Assembly: GCF_017498525.1 (NCBI RefSeq)
Contig: NZ_CP071796.1
Span: 558,001 to 622,000 of the forward strand
Direction: 5' to 3'
Length of the DNA stretch: 64,000 bases
Source: Ottowia testudinis
GTDB taxonomy: Bacteria; Pseudomonadota; Gammaproteobacteria; Burkholderiales; Burkholderiaceae_C
Shown here: one piece after another, positions 17,872 to 27,623 of the stretch
Layout of the letters: the number at the start of each line of letters is the position of its first letter
How positions within the stretch are numbered: position 1 is the stretch's first letter
Made by a program: the position numbers and the translations under genes
Notes under the pieces: generated by a model
What the model was told of the DNA's origin: nothing
The model's database searches: none
The model's input: the letters and a program-made list of their open reading frames with translations, nothing else

Positions 17872-19551
17872 ATGCCTGATTCCGACCAAGAAGCCAAATC
17901 GCCGCTGCCGGGCGACGACGATCTCGGCGCGCTGGCGCCGTTTCGCCATGGCGTGTTCACCCTGCTGTGGAGCACCTGGCTGGTCGCCAACCTGTGCATG
18001 TGGATGAACGACGTGGCGGCGGCGTGGCTGATGACCACGCTCACCGCCAAGCCGATCTGGGTGGCGCTGGTGCAGACGGCGGCCACGCTGCCGGTATTTC
18101 TGCTGGGCCTGCCCTCCGGCGCGCTGGCCGACATCCTGAACCGCAAGCACTTTCTGTTCTTCACCCAGGTGTGGGTGGCGGTGGTGGGCGCGCTGCTGGC
18201 GCTGGCGGTGTTCATGCAGGTGGTCACGCCGCCGCTTTTGCTGATGCTGCTGTTCATGAACGGCGTGGGGCTGGCGCTGCGCTGGCCGGTGTTTTCGGCC
18301 ATCGTGCCCGAGCTGGTGCCGCGCGCGCAGTTGCCGGCGGCGCTGGCGCTGAATGGCGTGTCGATGAACGCCTCGCGCATCCTGGGGCCGCTGGTGGCCG
18401 GCAGCATCATCGCCAGCCTGGGCAGCGCCTGGGTGTTTCTGCTCAACGCCGTGCTGTCGGTGGGCGCGGCGGTGGTCATCACGCGCTGGCAGCGCGAACA
18501 CAAGCCCGACCCGCTGGGCCGCGAAAGCCTGCGCGGCGCCATGCGCGTGGGGCTGCAATACGTGGCGCAGTCGTACCACCTGAAGGGCGTGCTGCTGCGC
18601 ATCGCCATTTTCTTCTTTCACTCCACCGCGCTGATGGCGCTGCTGCCGCTGGTGGCGCGGCAGATCAAGGGCGGCGACGCGGGCACCTTCACCGTGCTGC
18701 TGGCGGCCATGGGCGCGGGCGCCATCGCGTCCACCTTTGCGCTGCCGCGCCTGCGCCAGGCGTGGTCGCGCGACCGGCTGGTGCTGGCGGGCGCGGCCAC
18801 GCAGGCGCTCAGCATGGCGGTGATGGCGGTCAATACCAGCTTGTGGCTGGGCGTGCCTGCCATGGCCATCGGCGGCGCGGCGTGGCTGACCACGGCCAAC
18901 TCGCTCAGCGTGTCGGCGCAGATGAGCCTGCCCGACTGGGTGCGCGCGCGCGGCATGTCGATGTACCAGATGGCGATCATGGGCGCGGCCGCGTCGGGCG
19001 CCGCCGTGTGGGGCCAGGTGGCCACCTGGAGCAGCGTGCCTTGGGCGCTGGCGCTGGGCGCCGTCAGCGGCGTCGCGGCGATGGCGCTGGCCATGGGGCT
19101 GTGGCCCGACCGCGGCGTGATGGAAGACCCCACGCCCGCGGGCCCGCTGCCGCGCCCCAGCGTCACCACGCCGCCCGAGCGCGGCCATGTGCTGGTCAGC
19201 ATCGAATACCTGATCGACCCCGCCACGGCGCCGGCGTTTCGCGCGCTGATGGAGCAAAGCCGCCGCGCGCGCCTGCGCCAGGGCGCGGTGGCGTGGGAGC
19301 TGCTGTCCGACATCAACGACCCGCGCCGCTTCGTCGAGCTGATCGAGGACGCGTCGTGGACCGACCACCTGCGCCGCTTCGAGCGCAGCACCACCAGCGA
19401 TGTGGCGCTGCGCGAGCGCAAGCTGGGTTTTCACATCGGCGACGAGCCTCCGGTGGTGCGGCGCACGCTGCGCGAAAGCACGGCGCGGGCCGGGTTTACC
19501 GAGGGGTTGTTGGGCCAGATCGGCTTGCAGCGGGCGTCGGACAGGCGCTGA
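17872..19551 (+). CDS. MFS_3-type transporter with C-terminal soluble domain
   Basis: 559 aa inner-membrane major facilitator of the transmembrane secretion effector group (PF05977, related to the enterobactin exporter EntS). Residues about 20-420 carry 11-12 hydrophobic helices with the loop motif GALADILNRK between helices 2 and 3. From about residue 440 a soluble tail (HVLVSIEYLIDPATAPAF, then SDINDPRRFVELIEDASW) resembles an antibiotic biosynthesis monooxygenase-like ferredoxin fold, known in this subfamily. The substrate is unknown; export of a small molecule or siderophore is the family expectation. Confidence 0.82.
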   Translation: MPDSDQEAKSPLPGDDDLGALAPFRHGVFTLLWSTWLVANLCMWMNDVAAAWLMTTLTAKPIWVALVQTAATLPVFLLGLPSGALADILNRKHFLFFTQVWVAVVGALLALAVFMQVVTPPLLLMLLFMNGVGLALRWPVFSAIVPELVPRAQLPAALALNGVSMNASRILGPLVAGSIIASLGSAWVFLLNAVLSVGAAVVITRWQREHKPDPLGRESLRGAMRVGLQYVAQSYHLKGVLLRIAIFFFHSTALMALLPLVARQIKGGDAGTFTVLLAAMGAGAIASTFALPRLRQAWSRDRLVLAGAATQALSMAVMAVNTSLWLGVPAMAIGGAAWLTTANSLSVSAQMSLPDWVRARGMSMYQMAIMGAAASGAAVWGQVATWSSVPWALALGAVSGVAAMALAMGLWPDRGVMEDPTPAGPLPRPSVTTPPERGHVLVSIEYLIDPATAPAFRALMEQSRRARLRQGAVAWELLSDINDPRRFVELIEDASWTDHLRRFERSTTSDVALRERKLGFHIGDEPPVVRRTLRESTARAGFTEGLLGQIGLQRASDRR

Positions 19552-19573
19552 GGGTTGTGGTTCTTGAGGTTTT

Positions 19574-19670
19574 TTGAACGCAAAGGGCGCAAAGATCACG
19601 CAGAAGCCGCAAAAGATTCATCAAGAAACCTTTGCGACTTTTGCGAAACCTCTGCGCCCTTTGCGTTCAA
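19574..19670. repeat. Long imperfect hairpin with perfect 18-bp ends
   Basis: TTGAACGCAAAGGGCGCA (19574-19591) is the exact reverse complement of TGCGCCCTTTGCGTTCAA (19653-19670). The interior adds a second short pair, CGCAAAAG against CTTTTGCG, so the 97 bases could fold into one long stem. It lies between convergent genes (MFS transporter and yafJ-type gene) and is unlike R1 and R2. Confidence 0.8.
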
Positions 19671-19690
19671 GGGTATTCAGAAGCAGCTGG

Positions 19691-19757
19691 ATTTCAAGCC
19701 AAATCGGCCCTCGCCGCTTGCATATCAAGCGCAAGCAGCTATCAAATCAGGAGTATC
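19691..19757 (-). repeat. R1 palindromic element, intergenic
   Basis: Reverse copy ending seven bases from the amidotransferase stop codon: ATTTCAAGCCAAATCGGCCC tail, ATCAAGCGCAAGCAGCTATC core. Confidence 0.8.
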
Positions 19758-19763
19758 GTGCGA

Positions 19764-20531
19764 TCACGCTGAAAGCGGCGCGCCATCCACGAACACCTTC
19801 AGCTCGCCCGGCGCGAACGGCGTCCACTGCTCGCCCACCGTCAGCGGCGTGGTCGCCACCACGGCCACGCGGTCGTCGGGCGTGGTGTGCTCGGCAAAGT
19901 TGACGCTGAGCTCCTCGTCGGCCAGCCGCGCCGTGGCAAACGGGTGCTGGCGCACCACGTAGCACAGCTTGGTCGAGGCGTGCGCCCACAGCGCCTCGCC
20001 GTTGGACAGCAGCATGTTGAACGTGCCGTGGCGCGACACCCGCGGCAGCAGCTCGCGCAGCGTGCGCGTCAGCTCATCCACCGGCGGCACCTGCGCGTGC
20101 GCCTTGGCCAGCTCCTGCATCAGCCAGCAGAAGGCCTGCTCGCTGTCGGTGCCGCCCACGGGGCGAAACTGGCCGTGCAGGCGCGGCGCGTAGTCCTTCA
20201 AGTCGCCGTTGTGCGCAAACACCCAGGTGCGGCCCCACAGCTCGCGCATGAAGGGGTGGCAGTTTTCCAGCAGCACCGCGCCCACCGTGGCCTTGCGGAT
20301 GTGCGAGATCACGTTGCGGCTCTTGATGGGGTAGCGGCGGATCAGCTCGGCCACCGGTGAATCGGCGGCGGCGCTGGGGTCGATGAACAGGCGCGCGCCG
20401 CGCCCTTCGAAAAAGGCGATGCCCCAGCCGTCGGCGTGGTGGTCGGTGCGCCCGCCGCGCTGCGCGAAGCCGGCAAAGGAAAATGTCACGTCGGTCGGCG
20501 TGTTGCAGTTCATCCCCAGCAGCTGGCACAT
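19764..20531 (-). CDS. Class II glutamine amidotransferase, YafJ type
   Basis: 255 aa starting at MCQLLGMNCN, so that after removal of Met the catalytic Cys2 becomes the N-terminal nucleophile of an Ntn-hydrolase glutaminase domain. Supporting motifs are HHADGWGIAF, VISHIRKATVG, HPFMRELWGRTWVFAHNGDL and GGTDSEQAFCWLM. The frame is open further upstream but starting elsewhere would bury the catalytic cysteine. The physiological acceptor of YafJ proteins is not established. The CWC gene lies 8 bases upstream on the same strand, so they are probably co-transcribed. Confidence 0.9.
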   Translation of the reverse strand: MCQLLGMNCNTPTDVTFSFAGFAQRGGRTDHHADGWGIAFFEGRGARLFIDPSAAADSPVAELIRRYPIKSRNVISHIRKATVGAVLLENCHPFMRELWGRTWVFAHNGDLKDYAPRLHGQFRPVGGTDSEQAFCWLMQELAKAHAQVPPVDELTRTLRELLPRVSRHGTFNMLLSNGEALWAHASTKLCYVVRQHPFATARLADEELSVNFAEHTTPDDRVAVVATTPLTVGEQWTPFAPGELKVFVDGAPLSA

Positions 20532-20539
20532 GGCGGTGA

Positions 20540-20773
20540 TTATGAAATCGTGCGCGGCGTTGGCGCGTGGCGCTCGGCGCAGGCACGGCAAATGCAGGCC
20601 GTGCCGCGCGCCGCGTCGGGCAGTCGATCGAACAGGCGCGCATCGAACACCGCCTGCGTGCACCAGCACGGCGGCTGCGGCTGGCCACTGGCGCGTCCAT
20701 GCTCCATGGCGCAGGCGTTGGGCACGCCGCACAGCGGGCAACGTGTGGGATCGGTCACGGCAACGGGTGTCAT
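20540..20773 (-). CDS. Small cysteine-rich CWC-family protein
   Basis: 77 aa beginning MTPVAVTDPTRCPLCG. Eight or more cysteines in the pattern CPLCG, NAC, PCWC, ACICRAC match the small cysteine-rich CWC proteins common in proteobacteria, which probably bind a metal such as zinc. No function is established. It shares an operon with the YafJ-type gene (8-base gap) and is divergent from the dksA-family gene. The same frame is open upstream to about 21265, antisense to the dksA-family gene; that extension is not credible. Confidence 0.78.
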   Translation of the reverse strand: MTPVAVTDPTRCPLCGVPNACAMEHGRASGQPQPPCWCTQAVFDARLFDRLPDAARGTACICRACAERHAPTPRTIS

Positions 20774-20833
20774 GCGGGTGGTATTCTGCGGGATGAGCGA
20801 TTCTGATGAACCGTTGATTGCAGGAGAGAGAAC

Positions 20834-21211
20834 ATGAGCCAAGCCTTGACCGCGTCCCAACTGAAGGAATTGAAGGAGCTGCTGCTGACGCGCCGCAAGG
20901 AGCTGCAGGCCGAGATGGAGCAGAACCGCGCCAACCTGGCGCCCGCTGAACTCAGCAGCAGCGTGTCGCAGGACGAAAGCGCGCGCCTGAAGAACCAGAC
21001 GCGCGAGGTCGATGCCGTGCTGACCGGCCTGGACGCCGCCGATCTGGCGCGCATCGACCGCGCGCTCGAAGCCATGGAGGCGGGCGACTACGGTCTGTGC
21101 GACGAATGCGGCTGCCACATCCCGTTCGAGCGCTTGAAGATCGAGCCCATGACGCAGCACTGCGTGGCCTGCAAATCCAAGTGGGAGCAAAAGCAGGGCG
21201 TGCACGGCTGA
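20834..21211 (+). CDS. DksA/TraR-family zinc-finger protein
   Basis: 125 aa. An N-terminal coiled-coil helix pair (residues about 5-85) is followed by a four-cysteine zinc finger, CDECGCHIPFERL then HCVACKS. Proteins of this family enter the RNA polymerase secondary channel and modulate transcription, DksA together with ppGpp. The coiled-coil tip of DksA usually has an Asp-x-x-Asp-x-Ala sequence; here the region reads SQDESARLKNQ, so it is a paralogue and not certain to be canonical DksA. A GGAG ribosome-binding site lies just before the ATG, and a strong terminator follows. Confidence 0.85.
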   Translation: MSQALTASQLKELKELLLTRRKELQAEMEQNRANLAPAELSSSVSQDESARLKNQTREVDAVLTGLDAADLARIDRALEAMEAGDYGLCDECGCHIPFERLKIEPMTQHCVACKSKWEQKQGVHG

Positions 21212-21234
21212 TTTTTGGCCACCCCAAGAAAAAA

Positions 21235-21256
21235 GGGCGCCGCTGGCGCCCTTTTT
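21235..21256 (+). terminator. Rho-independent terminator after dksA-family gene
   Basis: GGGCGCC (21235-21241), loop GCT, GGCGCCC (21245-21251), then TTTTT; five A's precede the stem, so it can also work towards the left. Confidence 0.9.
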
Positions 21257-21261
21257 CATGG

Positions 21262-21318
21262 TCATTTCGGCCGCTTACGTTGTTCAGACAAGCGCAAGCA
21301 GCTATCAATACCGAAGCA
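21262..21318 (-). repeat. R1 palindromic element, intergenic
   Basis: Reverse copy between the terminator and the malate synthase stop codon: CATTTCGGCCGC tail, GACAAGCGCAAGCAGCTATC core, AATACCGAAGC end. Confidence 0.75.
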
Positions 21319-21320
21319 AA

Positions 21321-23543
21321 TCAAGCTCCCGCCTTCACCTTCTGCCGCCATGCGTGCAGCAGCGGCTCGGTGTAGCCGCTGGGCTGTTCCACGCCTTTGA
21401 ACACCAGGTCGCACGCGGCCTGGAAGGCGGCGGACTTCTTGAAGTTGCCGTGCATCTTGCGGTACAGCTTGTCGCCCGAATTCTGCTGGTCGACCAGCGC
21501 CGCCATGCGCTCCAGCGTGGCCTGCACCTGGCCTTTGCTGACCACGCCGTGCAGCAGCCAGTTGGCCATGTGCTGGCTGCTGATGCGCAGCGTGGCACGG
21601 TCTTCCATCAGGCCGACGTGGTGGATGTCGGGCACCTTGGAGCAGCCCACGCCCTGGTCCACCCAGCGCACCACGTAGCCCAGGATGCCCTGGGCGTTGT
21701 TGTCGAGCTCCTGCTGCTTTTCGGCGTCCGTCCACTTGGCCTCGGCCACCACGGGGATGGACAGCAGGCCGGTGAGCAGCTCGTCGCGCAGCGCGGCCAG
21801 GTCGGCCTTGGCCAGGTCGGCTTCCATCTGCTTCTGCACGTCGCCCACCAGCAGCTGGTGGTAGTGCATGGCGTGCAGCGTGGCGCCGGTGGGGCTGGGC
21901 ACCCAGGCGGTGTTGGCGCCGGCCTTCGGGTGGCCGATCTTCTGCTTCATCATCTCGGCCATCAAATCGGGCATGGCCCACATGCCCTTGCCGATTTGCG
22001 CCTTGCCGCGCAGGCCGCAGGCCAGGCCCGTCAGCACGTTGTTGCGCTCATAGGCCTGGATCCAGGCGCTGGTCTTCATGTCGCCCTTGCGGTACACCGG
22101 GCCGGCCTGCATGCAGCTGTGCATCTCGTCGCCGGTGCGGTCGAGGAAACCTGTGTTGATGAAGGCCACGCGCGCCTTGGCGGCCTCGATGCAGGCTTTC
22201 AGGTTGACGCTGGTGCGGCGCTCCTCGTCCATGATGCCCAGCTTGACGGTGTTTTGTTTCAGGCCCAGCAGCTTCTCGACGCGGCCGAACAGCTCGGCGG
22301 CAAAAGCCACCTCGGCGGGGCCGTGCATCTTGGGCTTGACGATGTAGACGCTGCCGGTGCGCGAGTTGCGCAGGCCGTGGGCGCCCTTGCGCTGCAAATC
22401 GTGCATGGCGATGGCGGTGGTGATGGCCGCGTCCATGATGCCTTCGGGGATTTCCTTCCAGGCGCCGGCTGCGTCCTTCCACAGGATGGCCGGGTTGGTC
22501 ATCAAATGGCCGACGTTGCGCACGAACATGAGCGAGCGGCCGTGCAGCGTCACCTCGCCCTCGCCGTCAGGGGCGGTGTAGACGCGGTCGGGGTTCAGCC
22601 CGCGCGTCATCATCTTGCCGCCCTTGTCAAAGCTCTCGGTCAGCGTGCCGCGCAGAATGCCCAGCCAGTTGCGGTAGCCCAGCACCTTGTCCTCGGCGTC
22701 CACGCAGGCCACCGAATCTTCCAGGTCGAGGATGGTGGAAACGGCCGCTTCCACCACCAGGTCGGCCACGCCGGCCGGGTCGTTCTTGCCGATGGGCGAC
22801 TTGGGGTCGATGCGAATGTCCAGGTGCAGGCCGTTGTGCACCAGCAGGATCGACGTGGGCGCCTTGGCCGGCCCCTGGTAGCCCACGAACTGGCTGTTGT
22901 CGGCCAGCTTGCGGCTCTTGCCGCCCTTGAGCTTGACGATGAGTTCGCCGTGCTTGTTGACCACGTAGCCGGTCGAATCGACGTGCGAGCCTTTCTTGAG
23001 CGGCGCGGTGCGGTCCAGCACGTGGCGCGCCCATTCGATCACCTTGGCGCCGCGCTTGGCGTTGTACTTGGCGCCTTTTTCCAGGCCCTTGGTTTCGGGG
23101 ATCACGTCGGTGCCGTAGAGCGCGTCGTACAGGCTGCCCCAGCGCGCGTTGGCGGCGTTGAGCGCGTAGCGCGCGTTCAGGATCGGCACCACCAGCTGCG
23201 GGCCGGCCTGCACGGCCAGCTCGTCATCGACGTTGGCGGTGGTGATCTGCACACTTTTCGGCTGCGGCACCAGGTAGCCGATGCCTTCGAGGAAGGCGCG
23301 GTAGGCGCGCATGTCCTTGATGGGGCCGGGGTTGGCGCGGTGCCATTTGTCCAGCTCGGCCTGCAGGCGGTCGCGCTCGGCCAGCAGGGCGGCGTTCTTG
23401 GGCGCCAGCTCGGTCACGATGGCCGAAAAGCCCTGCCAGAAGTCGGCCGGCGCCACGCCCACGTCGGGCAACACCTCTTGGTTGACGAAGTCGTACAGCT
23501 CGGTGGCAACCTGCAGGTCGTGGGCGGGGGTGCGTTGGGTCAT
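21321..23543 (-). CDS. glcB: Malate synthase G
   Basis: Condenses glyoxylate with acetyl-CoA to malate in the glyoxylate pathway or for glycolate use. 740 aa from [18 protein letters not shown], matching the G isoform (about 720-740 aa), not the shorter A form. Recognisable parts are [59 protein letters not shown] (active-site Arg and Glu region) and [15 protein letters not shown]. No isocitrate lyase or glycolate oxidase gene is adjacent. The divergent CoA-transferase gene starts 178 bases away, so the two may share a promoter region. Confidence 0.96.
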   Translation of the reverse strand: MTQRTPAHDLQVATELYDFVNQEVLPDVGVAPADFWQGFSAIVTELAPKNAALLAERDRLQAELDKWHRANPGPIKDMRAYRAFLEGIGYLVPQPKSVQITTANVDDELAVQAGPQLVVPILNARYALNAANARWGSLYDALYGTDVIPETKGLEKGAKYNAKRGAKVIEWARHVLDRTAPLKKGSHVDSTGYVVNKHGELIVKLKGGKSRKLADNSQFVGYQGPAKAPTSILLVHNGLHLDIRIDPKSPIGKNDPAGVADLVVEAAVSTILDLEDSVACVDAEDKVLGYRNWLGILRGTLTESFDKGGKMMTRGLNPDRVYTAPDGEGEVTLHGRSLMFVRNVGHLMTNPAILWKDAAGAWKEIPEGIMDAAITTAIAMHDLQRKGAHGLRNSRTGSVYIVKPKMHGPAEVAFAAELFGRVEKLLGLKQNTVKLGIMDEERRTSVNLKACIEAAKARVAFINTGFLDRTGDEMHSCMQAGPVYRKGDMKTSAWIQAYERNNVLTGLACGLRGKAQIGKGMWAMPDLMAEMMKQKIGHPKAGANTAWVPSPTGATLHAMHYHQLLVGDVQKQMEADLAKADLAALRDELLTGLLSIPVVAEAKWTDAEKQQELDNNAQGILGYVVRWVDQGVGCSKVPDIHHVGLMEDRATLRISSQHMANWLLHGVVSKGQVQATLERMAALVDQQNSGDKLYRKMHGNFKKSAAFQAACDLVFKGVEQPSGYTEPLLHAWRQKVKAGA

Positions 23544-23721
23544 GGCGGGCCTTCCTGAAAACAAATGAAACGGTGCGCGCGGGGCGCGGCTGTCTCGGTC
23601 ACTGTATTCGATTTGTTTTGAGCAATAAAGAACGGCGGGATTGAAAAACCTTTGACTTTTTTGCAATGGTGAAGCGTTTGCCGCCCGCCTTATGCTGCAC
23701 GCATCACGAGGAGGAGACACC
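23544..23721. promoter_or_regulatory. Divergent glcB / CoA-transferase control region
   Basis: 178 bases between two divergent start codons with an AT-rich centre (TTTGTTTTGAGCAATAAAG and TTTGACTTTTTTGC). A strong ribosome-binding site GAGGAGGAG precedes the CoA-transferase ATG. The pairing of acetate- and acyl-CoA-related genes suggests shared control, which is an inference. Confidence 0.4.
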
Positions 23722-25650
23722 ATGCCCGGCTTCGACCCGCAGCAGCTGCACGCCAGCCCGTACAAGAACAAGATCGTCACCGCCGCCGAGGCGGTGCAGT
23801 TGATCCACGACGGCGACACGGTGGCCACCGGCGGCTTTGTCGGCATCGGCTTTGCCGAAGGCGTGGCGGTGGCGCTGGAAGAGCGCTTCGTCGCCTCGCG
23901 GCACCCGCGCGACCTCACCCTGGTCTACGCCGCCGGGCAGGGCGACGGCAAGACGCGCGGGCTGAACCACTTCGGCCACGCCGGGCTGCTCAAGCGCGTC
24001 ATCGGCGGCCACTGGGGCCTGGTGCCCACGGTGCAGAAGCTGGCGGTGGACAACCTGATCGAGGCCTGGAACCTGCCTCAGGGCGTGATCACGCACCTGT
24101 TCCGCGACATCGCCGCCGGCAAGCCCGGCACGCTGACGCGCGTGGGACTCGATACGTTCGTCGACCCGCGCCACGGCGGCGGCAAGCTGAACGCGCGCAC
24201 CACCGAAGACCTGGTGCAGCTGCTGAAGATCGGCGACGAGGAGGTGCTGCTGTACAAGGCCTTCCCGATCCACGTCGGCATCATCCGCGCCACCACGGCC
24301 GACCCCGACGGCAACCTGACGATGGAGCGCGAGGCGCTGACGCTGGAGGCGCTGGCCATCGCCATGGCGGCGCGCAACTCGGGCGGCGTGGTGATCGCGC
24401 AGGTCGAGCGGCTGGCCGAGCGCGGCAGCCTGCACCCGCGCCAGGTCAAGGTGCCGGGCGTGCTGGTGGATGCCGTGGTGGTGGCGCAAGAGCCGGCGCA
24501 CCACCAGCAGACCTTTGCCGAGCCGTACAACCCGGCGTTCGCGGCCGAAATCCGCGTGCCCATCGACCGACTGCCACCCATGGGCCTGTCGGAGCGCAAG
24601 GTCATCGCCCGCCGAGCCGCGCTGGAATTGCGCCCGCACCAGGTCGTCAACCTGGGGATCGGCATGCCCGAGGGCGTGGCCAACGTGGCGGCGGAAGAAA
24701 AAATCATCGACCTGCTGACGCTCACCGCCGAGCCGGGCGTGATCGGCGGCCTGCCGGCGGGCGGCCTGAACTTTGGCGCCGCCGTGAACCCGCAGGCCAT
24801 CATCGACCAGCCGTATCAGTTCGATTTCTACGATGGCGGCGGCCTCGACATCGCCGTGCTGGGGCTGGCGCAGGCCGATAGCCAAGGCAACCTGAACGTC
24901 AGCAAGTTCGGCCCCCGGCTGGCGGGCGCGGGCGGCTTCATCAACATCAGCCAGAACGCGCGCACCGTGGTGTTCGTGGGCACCTTCACCGCCGGGCAGC
25001 TGGAAGTGCGGCTGGACGGCGGGCAAGTGGCCATCGCGCGCGAGGGAGGCGCCCGCAAGTTCGTGCGCGAGGTGGAGCACCGCACCTTCAGCGGCGCCGA
25101 AGCGGTGCGGCGCGGCCAGCGCGTGCTGTACGTGACCGAGCGCGCCGTGTTCCGCCTGGTGCCGCGCGAAGACGGCGCGGGCGGCGAGCTGGAGCTGTTC
25201 GAGATCGCGCCGGGCATCGACCTGGCGCGCGACGTGCTGGCGCACATGTCGTTCAAGCCGCGCATCGCGGCCGACTTGAAGCCGATGGACGAGCGCCTGT
25301 TCCGCCCCGAGCCGCTGGGCCTGCGCGCGCAACTGCTGGAGCGCCCCTTGCCCGAGCGCATGCACCTGGACCGCGCCGCGCGCGTGCTGCACATCGACTT
25401 TTCGGGCCTGCAAGTCAACTCGTCGGCCACCATCGCCGCCATCGACGCGGCCGTGCGCGCGCTGCTGGCGCCGTTCGGCGAGCGGGTGGATGCGGTGGTC
25501 AACTACGACCACTTCGGCATCGTGCCCGAACTGGTCGACGGCTATGCGGCCATGGTGCGCCAGCTGGCGGCCGACCACTACCAGCGCGTCACGCGTTATG
25601 GCACCACGGGGTTCATCAAGTCGCGGCTGAAAGCCGCTCAGGACGCTTGA
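23722..25650 (+). CDS. Family I acyl-CoA:acetate/3-ketoacid CoA-transferase, fused subunits
   Basis: 642 aa with alpha-like (about 1-290) and beta-like (about 300-520) CoA-transferase domains in one chain, as in YdiF/propionate CoA-transferase. [11 protein letters not shown] is the alpha-domain glycine loop; [13 protein letters not shown] contains the E-x-G catalytic glutamate that forms the CoA thioester. A C-terminal part of about 110 residues ([17 protein letters not shown]) goes beyond the E. coli YdiF length (531 aa). It probably activates short-chain acids such as acetate, propionate or acetoacetate. The start at 23722 is supported by GAGGAGGAG a few bases upstream. Confidence 0.87.
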   Translation: MPGFDPQQLHASPYKNKIVTAAEAVQLIHDGDTVATGGFVGIGFAEGVAVALEERFVASRHPRDLTLVYAAGQGDGKTRGLNHFGHAGLLKRVIGGHWGLVPTVQKLAVDNLIEAWNLPQGVITHLFRDIAAGKPGTLTRVGLDTFVDPRHGGGKLNARTTEDLVQLLKIGDEEVLLYKAFPIHVGIIRATTADPDGNLTMEREALTLEALAIAMAARNSGGVVIAQVERLAERGSLHPRQVKVPGVLVDAVVVAQEPAHHQQTFAEPYNPAFAAEIRVPIDRLPPMGLSERKVIARRAALELRPHQVVNLGIGMPEGVANVAAEEKIIDLLTLTAEPGVIGGLPAGGLNFGAAVNPQAIIDQPYQFDFYDGGGLDIAVLGLAQADSQGNLNVSKFGPRLAGAGGFINISQNARTVVFVGTFTAGQLEVRLDGGQVAIAREGGARKFVREVEHRTFSGAEAVRRGQRVLYVTERAVFRLVPREDGAGGELELFEIAPGIDLARDVLAHMSFKPRIAADLKPMDERLFRPEPLGLRAQLLERPLPERMHLDRAARVLHIDFSGLQVNSSATIAAIDAAVRALLAPFGERVDAVVNYDHFGIVPELVDGYAAMVRQLAADHYQRVTRYGTTGFIKSRLKAAQDA

Positions 25651-25652
25651 TA

Positions 25653-25716
25653 GCTATATAAAACATAGCTGTTCGCGCTTGTTGAGTGGGCGCTAGGGGC
25701 CGTTTTTAGCTTGAAG
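25653..25716 (+). repeat. R1 palindromic element, intergenic
   Basis: Near-complete forward copy directly after the CoA-transferase stop: GCTATATAAAACATAGCTG, TTCGCGCTTGTT, GGGCGCTAGGGGCCG, TTTTTAGCTTGAAG. It reaches the stop codon of the convergent membrane-protein gene. Confidence 0.85.
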
Positions 25717-26397
25717 TCACTCGAGCGGCTCGCGCACCGGCCGCACCAACATCCACAGCGCGGGAATCCACAGCGCCGCTGCCTGCGCGAGCGCCATGGC
25801 CACGCTGCCGCCCCCCGCGAACCAAGCCCAGCCCATCGCCACCAACAGCAGCCCGCCGTGCAGCACCATCGCCCAGCGGCTGCTTTGCATCAGCAGCCAG
25901 CCGACGGCGGCCGAGCCGGCGCCGCAAAACAGGTAATACAGCGCGCCGCCGCGTCCCAGCATCACCAGCGCGCCGAAAAGCATCAGCACGCCCCAGCCGA
26001 TGAGCACCATGCCGACCAGGCGCGGCGGGCCGTGCGCGCGGGCGCGGGCCTCGTCCTGCTGCGCCATCAGCTGCAGCTGTTCGGCCATGTTGTCGTGGTA
26101 AGTCCTGGGCGGCTCGGGCGCGGCGTCGGCCATCGGCATGGGCAGCGGCGGTACAGCGCGGGGCGATGCCGCGTCGGCGCGCACCATCAGAGTGGGGATG
26201 TCGGCGGCGGGCGGTGCCGTGCGGGCTGGCGCCGCCGTGGCCGCCTGCGCCGCCAGCACCGAGGCGCGCATGCGGCCTTCCAGCTCGGCGCGGGCGCGCC
26301 GGCTGCCGCGATCGGCCAGCATTTGCAGCTGCACCAGGCTCAGCGTGCGGACATCAACGCTGGACTTGGAGGCGGACGGAGGCGGCGCGGCGGACAT
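25717..26397 (-). CDS. Predicted membrane protein of unknown function
   Basis: 226 aa, not recognised. Residues about 1-125 are soluble and rich in alanine, proline and arginine, with a helical segment RTLSLVQLQMLADRGSRRARAELEGR read in two parts. Four hydrophobic segments fill about 128-215 (for example LVGMVLIGWGVLMLFGALVM and LHGGLLLVAMGWAWFAGG). It is convergent with the CoA-transferase gene and divergent from the LysR gene. Codon use is like its neighbours, so it is probably a real lineage-specific gene. Confidence 0.65.
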   Translation of the reverse strand: MSAAPPPSASKSSVDVRTLSLVQLQMLADRGSRRARAELEGRMRASVLAAQAATAAPARTAPPAADIPTLMVRADAASPRAVPPLPMPMADAAPEPPRTYHDNMAEQLQLMAQQDEARARAHGPPRLVGMVLIGWGVLMLFGALVMLGRGGALYYLFCGAGSAAVGWLLMQSSRWAMVLHGGLLLVAMGWAWFAGGGSVAMALAQAAALWIPALWMLVRPVREPLE

Positions 26398-26507
26398 GGC
26401 GGTGGGCAGAGGGTTGCGCGGAATGATCGCACAGCGTGGCCGTTTCGCGCCGTGGGTGTGGCGTGCAGGCTGCAGCCAACGCGCCGTCCTGCGGATAATT
26501 CCCGTCC

Positions 26508-27491
26508 ATGGACAAGCTCAAGGCCTTCGAGACCTTCGCCTCGGTGGCCACGCGCGGCTCCTTGAGCGCCGCCGCCCGTGCCGAGGGCGTGGCGCCGGCG
26601 GTGGTCAGCCGCCGGCTCGACGCGCTGGAGGAACACTTGGGCGTCAAGCTGCTGGTGCGCACCACGCGCCGCCTGGTGCTCACGCACGAGGGCACGGCGT
26701 TTCTCGACGATTGCCAGCGCATCCTGGCCGAGGTGGCGGGCGCCGAAGCCAGCGTGTCGGCCGGCGGGGTGCAGGCCAGCGGCCATTTGCGCATCACCGC
26801 GCCGGCGGGCTTTGGGCGGCGGCACGTGGCGCCACTGGTGCCGGGCTTTCACGCCGCGCACCCGCGCCTGCGCGTCTCGCTCAACCTGTCCGACCGCGTG
26901 GTCGATCTGGCCGGCGAGGGCTACGACTGCGCGGTGCGCGTGGGCGACCTGCCCGACTCGTCGCTGGTCAGCATCCGCTTAGCCGACAACCGGCGCCTGA
27001 TCGTGGCCGCCCCCGATTACTTGCGCCGGCGCGGCACACCCGGCCATCCGCGCGATCTGGCGCGGCACGATTGCCTGGTGCTTTCGTCCGACGCCTCGCA
27101 GACGCGCGGCTGGTCGTTTCGCGTTCCGCGAACCGTCCAAGCCGAGCATGCTGACGGCAGCGAGTTGATCTACCTGCGCCCCGGCGGCCCGCTGGATTGC
27201 TCCGACGGGCAGGTGTTGCACGACTGGTGTCTGGCCGGCCTGGGGCTTGCCTGGCGCAGCACCTGGGAGGTGGAGGGCGAAATCGCCGCCGGCCTGCTGG
27301 TGCCGGTACTGGAGGAGTTTGCCGCGCCGCCCAACGGCATTTACGCCATCCTCCCGCACGCCATGCGGCATGCCCCGCTGCGGGTGCGGCTGTGGGTCGA
27401 TCACCTGCGCGAGCGCTATGGCGACGCGGCCTACTGGCTGTCTCGGGCGGCGGTTGGCGACGGCAACGGGTACATGAGAAAATCACCTTAA
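26508..27491 (+). CDS. LysR-family transcriptional regulator
   Basis: 327 aa. N-terminal winged helix-turn-helix (residues 3-62, FETFASVATRGSLSAAARAE, then VSRRLDALEEHLGVKLLVRT) and a periplasmic-binding-protein-like effector domain from about 90 (GHLRITAPAGFGRRHVAPLV). This is the CrgA/AaeR-like subgroup. No divergent metabolic gene suggests its target: the adjacent gene on the left encodes the unknown membrane protein, 110 bases away and transcribed away from it. Confidence 0.9.
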   Translation: MDKLKAFETFASVATRGSLSAAARAEGVAPAVVSRRLDALEEHLGVKLLVRTTRRLVLTHEGTAFLDDCQRILAEVAGAEASVSAGGVQASGHLRITAPAGFGRRHVAPLVPGFHAAHPRLRVSLNLSDRVVDLAGEGYDCAVRVGDLPDSSLVSIRLADNRRLIVAAPDYLRRRGTPGHPRDLARHDCLVLSSDASQTRGWSFRVPRTVQAEHADGSELIYLRPGGPLDCSDGQVLHDWCLAGLGLAWRSTWEVEGEIAAGLLVPVLEEFAAPPNGIYAILPHAMRHAPLRVRLWVDHLRERYGDAAYWLSRAAVGDGNGYMRKSP

Positions 27492-27623
27492 AGTATTCAT
27501 ATTTAGGTGCCCACGGTCGTCCAAGATTGAACATTTCGCTCGCGGCATCCGCACCCGCACATTGATGTGCGCTCTTTAACGTGAACCGGGGGCCTCTTCC
27601 GCCCTGAACCGATCGCGCACCAC

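Noticed and set aside
20774-21265. Upstream extension of the CWC protein frame to about 241 aa
   Set aside because: It would overlap the dksA-family gene antisense and the CWC family starts at MTPVAV; the small protein is the better call.
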